Below, one piece after another: positions 8,654 through 15,975 of a stretch of DNA of 17,296 nucleotides. This DNA is from CAYGTK01 sp964352775 (GTDB taxonomy: Bacteria; Bacteroidota; Bacteroidia; Chitinophagales; CAIOSU01): the NCBI GenBank assembly GCA_964352775.1, contig CAYGTK010000072.1, positions 1 to 17,296 of the forward strand, given 5' to 3'. A model generated the notes under the pieces. It made no database searches and had not been told where the DNA came from. It saw nothing but the letters and a program-made list of their open reading frames with translations. Within the stretch, counting starts at the first letter, position 1. Each line of letters starts with the position of its first letter. A program made the position numbers and the translations under genes.

Positions 8654-9943
8654 ATGAGTTCGTCAACCAAAACCATAAAATTACCACGCGATAACAACCC
8701 CGTGGTTACGCTAGAAACCATACCTGCAGAGCTTGATGCCAATGGGTGGAACTTAGAGACCGATAGAACGGATATACAGGTGTACACCCGAAAGGGAGCG
8801 TGTAATAGTAGGATATTGGGTTTTAAAACCATTACAGAACACCCTGTAACAGCGGTAACTGCTTATAACTTGCTACGCGATGTTATTAAAGCCATGGAAT
8901 TGGTAAACGACCAATACACCCACGGTGAGAACTTTGGCGAGTGGCCAACGGATGATGTAACTGGCCATTTGGTGCGAACCTCTTTTGCTATGCCTTTTCC
9001 CTTTAGTAACAGAGAATTTCTTCATGGACTGCACAGTAAGGAAATAGCTGAGGGAGTTTATATAGTAGGCTATACGCCAGAGCCTGGTGTAGACATTGCT
9101 GTGCAAAAGGGGTTCAAGCGATCGGATATTAGTATATCGGGGCAGCGCATTACGGCCTTACCTTGGGGTGGCTGCCGAGTGGAACACCTGATGGTATATG
9201 AGTTGGGCGGAAACGTATCGCCAGGAGTACAAGATAGTTTGCTGAAAGGTGGTCACGTTGGGGCGTATGTTAAAGAGTGGCGCAACCTGCGGAGGACGTT
9301 GTATCCCACTATGCTGGAAGATGTTAATGCAGATTTATTGAAAGGTCTAGCTAGTCATCTATTAGAACAAAGTAAACATTGGCCTACGGTAAAGTCGGGT
9401 ACGGAAGGAAAGGTAAGTACAGGTCGCAGTACCTTTTGCCCCAATACCATGTATCGCCTTGAAAGTGAAACAGCATTACCCGCAGCTAAAGTGGCGGAGG
9501 TTATTGGCTATAAGTCGCTAGACTATTTACCACAGTGGAATGTAGAATTCAAAGAAGGGGAGGTGCTACAAGAAATAGCAGCATCAGGTACCTTGACCAG
9601 GCAACTAGTTCGCGTGCGATATAGCGCGCCGTTCTTTCTGGATGATAGAGAGTATTTGTACTATTTCAGTACAGAGAAACTTTCAGACGATGAATACCTA
9701 ATTCTATACCAGTCGGTAAAAAGCGATATGCCTGTTGCTGATGGAGTTACTCGGTCAATACTATATCCTACGGTGCATCACATTAAAGCAGCTAACGGTA
9801 AAACAACCATTACCCATATACTAGCTACCGACCTAGGTGGCAACTTGGGAAGTAAACAAGATGGACTACTGAAAGGCGGATTAATAAGTGCCCAGCAAAG
9901 GGACTTAAAGAATCAAGCAAAGCTATTCGCTAAGTTAGCTTAA
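8654..9943 (+). CDS. Protein with two tandem START/SRPBCC-like lipid-binding domains
   Basis: The product is 429 residues with no signal peptide or membrane segment, so probably cytoplasmic. The sequence contains an internal duplication: RTSFAMPFPFSNREFLHG (109-125) matches RVRYSAPFFLDDREYLYY (320-337), and YELGGNVSPGVQDSLLKGG (182-200) matches TDLGGNLGSKQDGLLKGG (392-409), an offset of about 210 residues. Domain 1 spans about 25-225 and domain 2 about 260-429, each about the length of a START domain. The features WNLETDRTDIQVYTRK, PFPFSNREF and a C-terminal amphipathic helix fit the START/Bet v1-like fold, which encloses a lipid or other hydrophobic ligand. Most bacterial START proteins have one domain of about 200 residues. 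No catalytic residues are recognisable, and transfer or binding of a lipid is inferred from the fold only. It is a single gene with its own promoter, convergent with the DUF962 gene. Confidence 0.75.
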   Translation: MSSSTKTIKLPRDNNPVVTLETIPAELDANGWNLETDRTDIQVYTRKGACNSRILGFKTITEHPVTAVTAYNLLRDVIKAMELVNDQYTHGENFGEWPTDDVTGHLVRTSFAMPFPFSNREFLHGLHSKEIAEGVYIVGYTPEPGVDIAVQKGFKRSDISISGQRITALPWGGCRVEHLMVYELGGNVSPGVQDSLLKGGHVGAYVKEWRNLRRTLYPTMLEDVNADLLKGLASHLLEQSKHWPTVKSGTEGKVSTGRSTFCPNTMYRLESETALPAAKVAEVIGYKSLDYLPQWNVEFKEGEVLQEIAASGTLTRQLVRVRYSAPFFLDDREYLYYFSTEKLSDDEYLILYQSVKSDMPVADGVTRSILYPTVHHIKAANGKTTITHILATDLGGNLGSKQDGLLKGGLISAQQRDLKNQAKLFAKLA

Positions 9944-10040
9944 CACATCAACCTTCTTCTTAATGAACATATCTCTACTTAGCTCCAAATGCTTGTATCT
10001 TTTCCTAATACAGTGTTTGTATTGAAGAAGAGTTGGCTAT

Positions 10041-10131
10041 GCTATCTGGCGGCGGCTGCGTAGCCTTTGCGCGTAGGGCGGTTCAGATAGCTTGATTTTT
10101 TGGCTTCGTTTTTCATTAAGGAAAAAGGAAG
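10041..10131. repeat. Structured intergenic element, possible dispersed palindromic repeat
   Basis: This stretch, in the 270-bp convergent spacer, holds two inverted repeats. GCTATCTG (10041-10048) pairs exactly with CAGATAGC (10084-10091) around a GC-rich core with GCGTAG twice. CTTCGTTTTTC (10104-10114) pairs with GAAAAAGGAAG (10121-10131) with one G/G mismatch around loop ATTAAG. The GC-rich core stands out from the AT-rich surroundings. It has the look of a small non-autonomous element common between convergent genes in this phylum, and the second hairpin could also slow transcription from either gene. No coding potential is seen in 9944-10213. Confidence 0.45.
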
Positions 10132-10213
10132 AAGAGCAACGAAAATAGAACAGCGAAACGAATTTAAAGTGCAAGAACATTGTCTTGCTTATAACTTAAA
10201 CTGTTGTAATAAA

Positions 10214-10930
10214 TTAATCTACTTCGTGATAAGCTTGGTAATCACCTGTTGCTAATACATGCTGTGCTTTGCGCTCGGTTCTAGCTTCCATTTCTTTACG
10301 GAAACCGAATTTGTGCATCAGGCGCAATATCTGCACTGGCATTAGGCGAGGGGAAGACACTAGTTCTACCGTCATAAATACGGGAAACAATACGGTCACC
10401 TTCACTTTATTCCAAAAGCTACTGCTTTTATACCAAACACTGTATTCTACAAAAGCATCCGTGCCACTATGTGGAGGCGGAACAGGTTCTGGCTGATGAC
10501 TAACTGTTTGCAGAAAAGTACATACGGCCAACACACCTATAGCTAACCACCAAGCGGTATCGCCCAAGCCAAAGGTTAAAAGATTAGCAACTACCCACAA
10601 GGATAAGATAACAGGAATGGTAGCTAAACCTACCTTAACATCCATAGCCACATACCATACCGTTAAAAAAAGCAACACAATAAGCCCACCATTAATAGCA
10701 GTGTAAGGAGCCCAAGCGGTTACCATACTACCTACGCCAAGATCGATAAAAGTAGCGAACACGAACAAACACAATACTATAGGTGCCATGCAAAACGCAT
10801 GAAAAATTCGTGAGGTGCGGGTTTGGTGAAACACCGTGTAAAAGGTGCTTTGCCATTCAAGATCAAGCACACGGGTTTGTGCTTCTGGTATCGTTAAGAT
10901 GTGCTCTAGTAAGGTTGTTTTCTGCTCCAT
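10214..10930 (-). CDS. DUF962 / Mpo1-like integral membrane protein
   Basis: The product is 238 residues with ATG 10930. After a 25-residue N-terminal arm comes the family signature FYTVFHQTRTSRIFHAF (H35 and H44), then about four hydrophobic segments (about 46-62, 68-95, 101-122, 126-143), then QTVSHQPEPVPP (H145) which aligns with the QxxGHxxxE..P motif of the family. The characterised member is yeast Mpo1, an Fe(II)-dependent dioxygenase in 2-hydroxy fatty acid alpha-oxidation that uses conserved histidines. H35, H44 and H145 are candidates for these. The tail (160-238) is basic and probably cytoplasmic. The protein is longer than many bacterial DUF962 members (about 100-170 residues), and the canonical G before the third His is replaced by S. 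Whether it keeps dioxygenase activity is unknown. A 275-bp AT-rich region lies upstream. Confidence 0.72.
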   Translation of the reverse strand: MEQKTTLLEHILTIPEAQTRVLDLEWQSTFYTVFHQTRTSRIFHAFCMAPIVLCLFVFATFIDLGVGSMVTAWAPYTAINGGLIVLLFLTVWYVAMDVKVGLATIPVILSLWVVANLLTFGLGDTAWWLAIGVLAVCTFLQTVSHQPEPVPPPHSGTDAFVEYSVWYKSSSFWNKVKVTVLFPVFMTVELVSSPRLMPVQILRLMHKFGFRKEMEARTERKAQHVLATGDYQAYHEVD

Positions 10931-11205
10931 AGTTTGATAACCCTAAAGTTCGACAAAAGTTGCTCATCAAGTGAAATTAATTGTCATTTGTTTGTCAATG
11001 TGTTAACTATTTACGACTCAATTATAAAATCGGCACTATAAAAGCAATATCCTTAACAAAGTGACCAGTTTTAACGCTCATATTGTCATATTGATAACTA
11101 TGTGTTTAAAAGACACTATGGATTTGGTGGGTTTAGATAGGTGGTCTAGTAGTGGTTATCGCTATGTATAGCTAAGCTTTCTTTTAAAAATCTATTCCAC
11201 ATTGA
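10931..11205. other. Non-coding spacer with promoter of the DUF962 gene
   Basis: The spacer has no ORF longer than about 25 codons with a recognisable match. On the minus strand TTGACA, then 13 bp on TAATTTCA, about 50 nt upstream of ATG 10930, is a loose promoter candidate. It should contain the lost 5' part of the macro-domain gene, but no macro-domain motif (such as NAAN) is seen in any frame, so that part was deleted rather than only frameshifted. Confidence 0.35.
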
Positions 11206-11415
11206 CTAAGCATAGCCGTAGAAAATGAAGTGAAAACTATAGCCTTCCCTAACATTAGCACAGGTATTTATCGTTTCCCGAAACCTTTAGCTGCTAGTAT
11301 AGCGGTAGAAACGGTCAAGGCCTTTTTAGCTGAACATGATAGCGTAGAGGAAGTACAGTTCGTTTGTTTTGACGATGAGAATTATGAGCTGTATGACTAT
11401 TTATTGAGGAGCTAA
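11206..11415 (+). pseudogene. 3' remnant of a macro-domain (ADP-ribose-binding / O-acetyl-ADP-ribose deacetylase) gene
   Basis: In one frame, right after a TGA at 11203-11205, the codons read LSIAVENE-VKTIAFPNISTGIYRFP and end as VQFVCFDDENYELYDYLLRS, then TAA. This matches the last roughly 70 residues of macro-domain proteins (motif IAFPxISTGIYGFP, which lines the ADP-ribose phosphate pocket, and the C-terminal FVCFDxENYxLY strand and helix). The N-terminal two-thirds, with the NAAN ADP-ribose-binding loop, is absent. A GTG at 11230 would allow only 61 residues, not a foldable macro domain. The match begins eight codons before that GTG, which shows that the frame is a broken gene and not a small intact one. 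Its stop codon abuts the stop of the convergent GH13 gene with no spacer. Confidence 0.82.
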
Positions 11416-13092
11416 CTAGTGCCCGATAAACACTTTGCCATCATACCCAGTCAATTCCACGACCTCTTCCCCTGAGATAAATTCAGGCACATGAGCCGCA
11501 GTCAGTTGCACGGGCTTTGCCTTAAAATTAAGAAGAATGGTAACCGCCTTGCTGCCTTGTCCCCGTTTGTAGCCCAGTACATTTTTGGGGAGTTGATCTG
11601 CGGGTAGCAATTCAATATATGGCGAGTTAAAAGCGTCGTGTTCCTGACGGAGCTGCAAGTACTGCTGGTAGTGGTTTAGTAAGCTGGTAGAATCAGCCAA
11701 CTGCACCTGCACATTTCTAGTGTCACGATTTTCCTGTACGGGTAACCAAGGCTCAGCATCTTCTTGGCAAAAGCCAGCATTGGCGGTGGTATCCCACTGC
11801 ATGGGGGTGCGGCATTCGTCGCGGTTGAGGCTTTCGCTGCTTAGGTTGGCGAGAAATTGGGGTATCCAATGGTATTGTTTTACTAAGGCATCTTTAGCAT
11901 CCTTTAGGGGAATGCGTGCCTGCGTCATTCCTATTTCCTCGCCCATAAAAGTAAAGCTGGTTCCGCGAATGGTAAGCTGTAACATAGCCAGTAATTTTGC
12001 CTTAGCCAAATTATCGCCCATGCGGCTGATGCTGCGTTTACGGTCGTGATTACTGAATACCCAAACTGGCTGGTAGGGGTGGGGCAGTTCTTCTTCATAT
12101 TTTTCAATCAAGCTGCGGAAGTAGTCGGCACTAAAATCGAAGCTCAACATCTCAAACAAAAAGATGGTATGCAGCCCATCGTGCTCCTCGCCCAAGTACT
12201 GCTTAATGGTTTCGGCATCGCCAAATACTTCGCCTACTAGGTAGCGCGGCGGATCGGTATATTCATCTACCACAGCTCGTAGCTCTTTGGCAAAGGCAAA
12301 GGTGGCGGGTTGATTTACCGTATGCTCCATGTGCTGAAAAAAGCCATCGGGGTTTTCCTCGCTGGGGATTATGGCCGTGCTAAAAGGGTTGTCGCGAAAC
12401 AGACTGTCCTCAAACAGCGAGTTAAAAATATCCAAACGGAAACCATCTACGCCTCTGTCTAGCCAAAATCGTACGTTATCCAACATTGCCAGTCGCACCT
12501 CGGGGTTGTGGTAATTCAGATCGGGCTGAAAAGGCAAAAAGGTAGCCCAATACCATTGGCAGCTCTCCTCATCGTAGTGCCAGCCGTTACCGCCTATCAT
12601 GGCCTTCCAGTTGGTGGGTGGCTTTTGCCCCTTCTTGCCCTTCCCCGCTTGCCAAACGTACCAATCGCGCTTGGGGCTATCCCTACTGCTGCGCGATTCC
12701 AAAAACCAAGGGTGCTGATCACTGGTATGGTTCATCACCATATCAAATATCACGTGCATATTGCGGTCGTGTATTTCGTCAATCAGTCGGGTAATGTCGT
12801 TAAAGGTGCCATAGTCTTCATCGCAATCACGGTAATTGGCAATATCATAGCCAAAATCGCCCTGCGGACTGGTAAAAAAGGGCGAGATCCAGATAGCAGT
12901 GAAGCCCATATCCTTAATGTAATCCAACCGTGAAATAATACCCTCCAAATCACCAATACCATCCCCATTAGTATCTTGATACGATCGTGGGTAAATCTGG
13001 TACACCGCCGCATTGCGCCACCACTCTTGTTGTGTTTGGGCGAAGAGGGTGGTGCTTAGTGTTATTAAGGTGCTGATTACAATTAGCCGCAT
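11416..13092 (-). CDS. Exported GH13 alpha-glucosidase (oligo-1,6-glucosidase/alpha-amylase family)
   Basis: The product is 558 residues with ATG 13092 and a signal peptide (1-19, TTLFAQ). The hallmarks of the GH13 (beta/alpha)8 barrel occur in order: AVYQIYPRSYQDTNGDGIGD (29-48, with the DTNGDGIGD calcium-binding loop), DMVMNH (117-122), GFRLDIFN (D221, nucleophile), VGEVFG (E288, acid/base) and FSNHD (D350, transition-state stabiliser). The C-terminal 80 residues form the usual small beta-sandwich. Length and motifs fit enzymes hydrolysing alpha-1,4 or alpha-1,6 glucosidic bonds in short oligosaccharides; linkage preference cannot be read from sequence. Related oligo-1,6-glucosidases are often cytoplasmic, so the signal peptide points to a periplasmic enzyme here, and there is no T9SS tail. 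It stands alone: no SusC/SusD, transporter or sugar regulator is adjacent. The catalytic triad is intact. Confidence 0.93.
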   Translation of the reverse strand: MRLIVISTLITLSTTLFAQTQQEWWRNAAVYQIYPRSYQDTNGDGIGDLEGIISRLDYIKDMGFTAIWISPFFTSPQGDFGYDIANYRDCDEDYGTFNDITRLIDEIHDRNMHVIFDMVMNHTSDQHPWFLESRSSRDSPKRDWYVWQAGKGKKGQKPPTNWKAMIGGNGWHYDEESCQWYWATFLPFQPDLNYHNPEVRLAMLDNVRFWLDRGVDGFRLDIFNSLFEDSLFRDNPFSTAIIPSEENPDGFFQHMEHTVNQPATFAFAKELRAVVDEYTDPPRYLVGEVFGDAETIKQYLGEEHDGLHTIFLFEMLSFDFSADYFRSLIEKYEEELPHPYQPVWVFSNHDRKRSISRMGDNLAKAKLLAMLQLTIRGTSFTFMGEEIGMTQARIPLKDAKDALVKQYHWIPQFLANLSSESLNRDECRTPMQWDTTANAGFCQEDAEPWLPVQENRDTRNVQVQLADSTSLLNHYQQYLQLRQEHDAFNSPYIELLPADQLPKNVLGYKRGQGSKAVTILLNFKAKPVQLTAAHVPEFISGEEVVELTGYDGKVFIGH

Positions 13093-13107
13093 GGGGCTAA
13101 GTTAGGG

Positions 13108-13127
13108 TATTGGTGGGTTATTGGTGG
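13108..13127. repeat. Tandem TATTGGTGG x2 just upstream of the GH13 gene
   Basis: TATTGGTGG occurs at 13108-13116 and 13119-13127, an 11-bp period of about one helical turn, 16-35 nt before ATG 13092 on the minus strand. The position suits a leader or operator site, but it may be simple slippage. No -7 box is seen near it. Confidence 0.3.
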
Positions 13128-13163
13128 AGTGGTGGTCGCATTACAAATGCTGGGCTCGTCTCA

Positions 13164-13182
13164 TCCTCGTTGCAAACGAGGA
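13164..13182. repeat. Perfect 8-bp inverted repeat, REP-like hairpin
   Basis: TCCTCGTT-GCA-AACGAGGA forms a perfect 8-bp stem with a 3-nt loop in the 187-bp spacer between the GH13 start and the DJ-1/sulfatase operon end. The compact palindrome resembles repetitive extragenic palindromes mobilised by REP-associated (IS200-like) transposases, but only one copy is seen in the window. Confidence 0.4.
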
Positions 13183-13193
13183 CGATTTGGGGG

Positions 13194-13220
13194 AACCACC
13201 CTCAGCAGAAGGTGGTTTTT
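13194..13220. terminator. Hairpin AACCACC/GGTGGTT, one-sided terminator-like
   Basis: AACCACC (13194-13200) pairs with GGTGGTT (13211-13217), followed on the plus strand by TTT. Only minus-strand genes are present here, and read in that direction the hairpin is preceded by A residues and followed by a C-run. It may therefore act only as an RNA 3'-end stabiliser for the operon ending at 13280. A weaker stem (AGGTT/AACCT, 13224-13241) lies beside it. Confidence 0.4.
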
Positions 13221-13279
13221 CGAAGGTTGATTTGGAAACCTGTCTTGTTAGATTAAGTGGCTAAGGGTGATTATTTATT

Positions 13280-15037
13280 TCACCTATTAGCCCTGCGCCA
13301 AACCATATAGATAAGCGTACCCATCACTACAATTACAATGATGAAATAGGGTAAAGCTGATTTCAATACGGTAAACAGGGACTTCTTTCCAACCTCTTTT
13401 GCAGCGTAGTAACCCTCTGGCATTTTAATCACCCCAACTGCTTTTTCATAGGCTTTATAGGCCGATAGCATTTTTTGAAATAAAACCGGTTCAACAGCTG
13501 CCAAGTTATTCGTTTCGCCGGGGTCTTTGGGCAAATAGTACAAGTGCCATTGGTTATCGCCGTAGGGGATGTTGTTCTTAACAATTTTATAACCATTTAA
13601 AAAGTAAGCTGAGCTGTTGCCTGATTCCAAGCCAACGCCTTCGTCCTCTTTGTATATCGGCTGTTTGCTTTCGCGAATATGTGGCAGCATACTTTTGCCG
13701 GTAATAGGAGCGAATCCTTCCTTAGCAGCAGTAGATAGCCCAACCAAATCGTAAATGGTGGGAGCAATATCCGTAAAAAAGCAGAATTCATTCGTCAATA
13801 GGTTTTGGGGAAGGTTTTTTCCACTCATAATGAAAGGCACTCGTAAGCCACCCTCGCCAGTGTAGTATTTGAAATAAGAAAAGGGGGAGGCTAAGGCATT
13901 GGCAAATTCAGGGCCATGAGCACCATAATAGCCTTTATCGCCCTGTTTATCAAACTCGCGATGATAACCTTGTGTTTTGACCCAGTCAAAAACAAGCTTG
14001 TGATAATCTGCTCCTTCAGGACCGTTATCAGAGGTAATGATGAAAATGGTGTTGTTGATTAGCCCAGCCTCCGTTAAGTAGTCTAAATAGCGCCCTATAT
14101 GGTAATCCACAGCTTCTAGCATACCTGCGGTAACAGCCATGTCTAAAGTGTACATTTCCTGTTCTTCTACATCCAGGTCACTCCATTTTCTGAACTGCGG
14201 AAAAACATCATTCAGTTTGGCATCATTCGGAATGATATTTAACGCTTTCGCCTTTTGATAACGCTTAAGCCGAAGTTGATTCCAACCTTCTTTATAAGTA
14301 GTTCTATAAGGCTCTACAAATTCTTTTGGAACTTGTATGGGTGCATGAATGGCTTGAAAGGCAATGTAGGAAAAGAAGGGTTTGTCCTTGTCTTGTTCTT
14401 CTTGATGGAAGGCTATTGTTTTATCAATATATGTCTTAGAGGAATAGAAATCATCGGGTAAATCCGTCTCAGCACCATCAGCATACCATTGGGCTGTGGT
14501 TTTCATAGGCAGGTAGCCTTTCGCTTTAAAGTTACTGGCACCAGAAGCGCCTAAAATAAAGGACCTGTCGAATCCGCGTTTAGTAGGTAGGGTGTGTTCA
14601 TCGTGACCCAAATGCCACTTGCCTGCTGCGTAGGTATTGTAATCCAGTTCTTTAAGTCGAGTAGCAATAGTTTGCACCTTATTATTCAAAACTCCCGCAT
14701 AGCCAGGTTTACTTTGATATTTTTTGGGGAGCATTTCCGGTAAATTGGCCACCCCCGCCAAATGGCTATCCGTACCCGTCATTAACATCGCCCGGGAAGG
14801 CGCACAAGCAGGCGAAGCATGCATATTGGTGAACACGGTACCCTGCTTAGCCAATTGATCGATGGTAGGTGTGCGTGCTTCGCCACCGTAGGCACCAAAG
14901 TCCATCAAACCGGAATCATCTACCAGTATCAAAACAATGTTTGGTGGGCCAGCAATGGTATCGGGCTTGCTGTAAGCCAATGTACTTATACCTACAACGC
15001 AACAGAGAAGAAAAAAAGAATGGCGGTAAAAGCGCAT
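13280..15037 (-). CDS. Membrane-anchored periplasmic sulfatase
   Basis: The product is 585 residues from ATG 15037. GTG 15046, three codons earlier, overlaps the TAG of the upstream gene (TAGTG) and cannot be excluded; the ATG places the signal peptide MRFYRHSFFLLCCVVGIS at the very start. Numbering is from the ATG. Metal-binding ILVDDSG (D40, D41), formylglycine motif CAPSR (C78, R82), GKWHLG (K140, H142), H231 in AIHAP and TSDNG (D337, N338) are all present, so this is a complete Cys-type arylsulfatase-family enzyme. The basic GGLRVPF region (about 397) is also typical. Unusually, a hydrophobic stretch at about 561-580 followed by WRRANR makes a C-terminal membrane anchor with the enzyme on the periplasmic side. 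It is second in an operon with the DJ-1/PfpI gene, 8 nt apart. Substrate unknown. It differs from the sulfatase at 1-1454, which has a T9SS tail instead. Confidence 0.93.
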   Translation of the reverse strand: MRFYRHSFFLLCCVVGISTLAYSKPDTIAGPPNIVLILVDDSGLMDFGAYGGEARTPTIDQLAKQGTVFTNMHASPACAPSRAMLMTGTDSHLAGVANLPEMLPKKYQSKPGYAGVLNNKVQTIATRLKELDYNTYAAGKWHLGHDEHTLPTKRGFDRSFILGASGASNFKAKGYLPMKTTAQWYADGAETDLPDDFYSSKTYIDKTIAFHQEEQDKDKPFFSYIAFQAIHAPIQVPKEFVEPYRTTYKEGWNQLRLKRYQKAKALNIIPNDAKLNDVFPQFRKWSDLDVEEQEMYTLDMAVTAGMLEAVDYHIGRYLDYLTEAGLINNTIFIITSDNGPEGADYHKLVFDWVKTQGYHREFDKQGDKGYYGAHGPEFANALASPFSYFKYYTGEGGLRVPFIMSGKNLPQNLLTNEFCFFTDIAPTIYDLVGLSTAAKEGFAPITGKSMLPHIRESKQPIYKEDEGVGLESGNSSAYFLNGYKIVKNNIPYGDNQWHLYYLPKDPGETNNLAAVEPVLFQKMLSAYKAYEKAVGVIKMPEGYYAAKEVGKKSLFTVLKSALPYFIIVIVVMGTLIYMVWRRANR

Positions 15038-15045
15038 GGTCAACA

Positions 15046-15900
15046 CTATTGTTCTGCGAGTACTTTCATGATTAGTTGCGCTGTTTCGTGGCTGGAGTTT
15101 TGGTTTTGCCCTGTAATAAACCGTTGCTCTTCATCTATCACGGTAAGGGTGGCAAATGGATCTACTATTTTATGATTGGCTTTATAATCAGCTCCCGTTT
15201 TTTCCAACTCTTCTTGCGGATGTTTGGGGGTAAACTCAATGCCAAATTGTTGCAACTGCTTTTGGGTTACCCCAGTCATGGTTCTTCCTTTTACCAAGTA
15301 CTCGCCATTTTTATCTTTAGCTTCGGTAAAGGCTAAAGCACCGTGGCACACACTACCAAAAAGCACATTAGAATTGTAGTAGGCTTCCGATACCTTTTCC
15401 GCAATCATTTCGGAAGCCATGTCGTAGGCTGCGCCCCAACCACCGGAAAAAAATACCACATCATAGTTTTTGAGGTCTACCGTTGCAATGGGTATTGAAT
15501 TTTTCACTTTGGCTTGAAACGCCTCATCTTCTAAATACCTTTTATCTTGATCGGACCGTAAAGCATATTTAAACGAAAAGGGGTCAATTGGAATTGCTCC
15601 ACCTTTAATACTGGCCACATCTACTTGCATATTGGCATCGTAAAATTCGTAATAGGGTATGGTCATTTCTGATGCGAATACCCCCGTTGCAGGGCCGTCA
15701 GTTTCGCCGGGCTTATTCAATACGCCATGGCTGGTGGTAACAATCAATGCCTTTTTTCCCTGTAAGTCATACTGTTCACCATCATAATCGGGGTGATAAC
15801 CAAAGAGCTGTAAAATGGAGGGCAATGCAATGATGCTAATGACCACTAAAGCCACTACGCCGATAAGACCATAAAATGCTTTTTTTCCAAATGTTGACAT
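15046..15900 (-). CDS. DJ-1/PfpI superfamily protein with N-terminal membrane anchor
   Basis: The product is 284 residues with ATG 15900. Residues 9-31 (AFYGLIGVVALVVISIIALP and on) form one transmembrane helix preceded by basic residues, so the rest should face the periplasm. Residues about 48-284 form a class I glutamine-amidotransferase-like domain: KKALIVTTS start, a Glu in FASEMTIP (E78), GGWGAAYD (153-160) and the nucleophile elbow GSVCHGA (C185, H186). The long Hsp31-like insert VASIKGGAIPIDP is also present. Members include glyoxalase/deglycase-type, chaperone and peptidase-like proteins, and the activity of this one cannot be assigned. Most DJ-1/PfpI proteins are cytoplasmic, so the anchor is notable. 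It is the first gene of the operon with the sulfatase, and its promoter carries a module shared with the beta-barrel gene. Confidence 0.88.
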   Translation of the reverse strand: MSTFGKKAFYGLIGVVALVVISIIALPSILQLFGYHPDYDGEQYDLQGKKALIVTTSHGVLNKPGETDGPATGVFASEMTIPYYEFYDANMQVDVASIKGGAIPIDPFSFKYALRSDQDKRYLEDEAFQAKVKNSIPIATVDLKNYDVVFFSGGWGAAYDMASEMIAEKVSEAYYNSNVLFGSVCHGALAFTEAKDKNGEYLVKGRTMTGVTQKQLQQFGIEFTPKHPQEELEKTGADYKANHKIVDPFATLTVIDEEQRFITGQNQNSSHETAQLIMKVLAEQ

Positions 15901-15966
15901 CCTACTTCAGTTATTGAGTTCGTAATCAGTAAAAATAGTCCACAGACCAGACCTTACTAAAAGATG

Positions 15967-15974
15967 CAAAAGTA
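15967..15974 (-). promoter_or_regulatory. -7 promoter box (TACTTTTG) of the DJ-1/sulfatase operon
   Basis: On the minus strand TACTTTTG matches TAnnTTTG exactly, 66 nt upstream of ATG 15900. No -33 TTTG occurs at the right distance. Instead a pair of direct repeats lies about 35 bp upstream, which suits an activator-dependent promoter. Confidence 0.65.
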
Positions 15975-15975
15975 C

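Noticed and set aside
8654..10930. START protein and DUF962 protein as one lipid operon
   Set aside because: The genes are on opposite strands and converge, so they cannot be co-transcribed; only a loose thematic link remains.
12508..12933. 141-codon plus-strand ORF
   Set aside because: It is fully antisense to the GH13 catalytic core, whose motifs are intact, and has no recognisable family.
11416..15900. Polysaccharide utilisation locus
   Set aside because: Sulfatase and GH13 genes are present, but there is no SusC/SusD pair, hybrid two-component system or transporter, and GH13 does not share an operon with the sulfatase.
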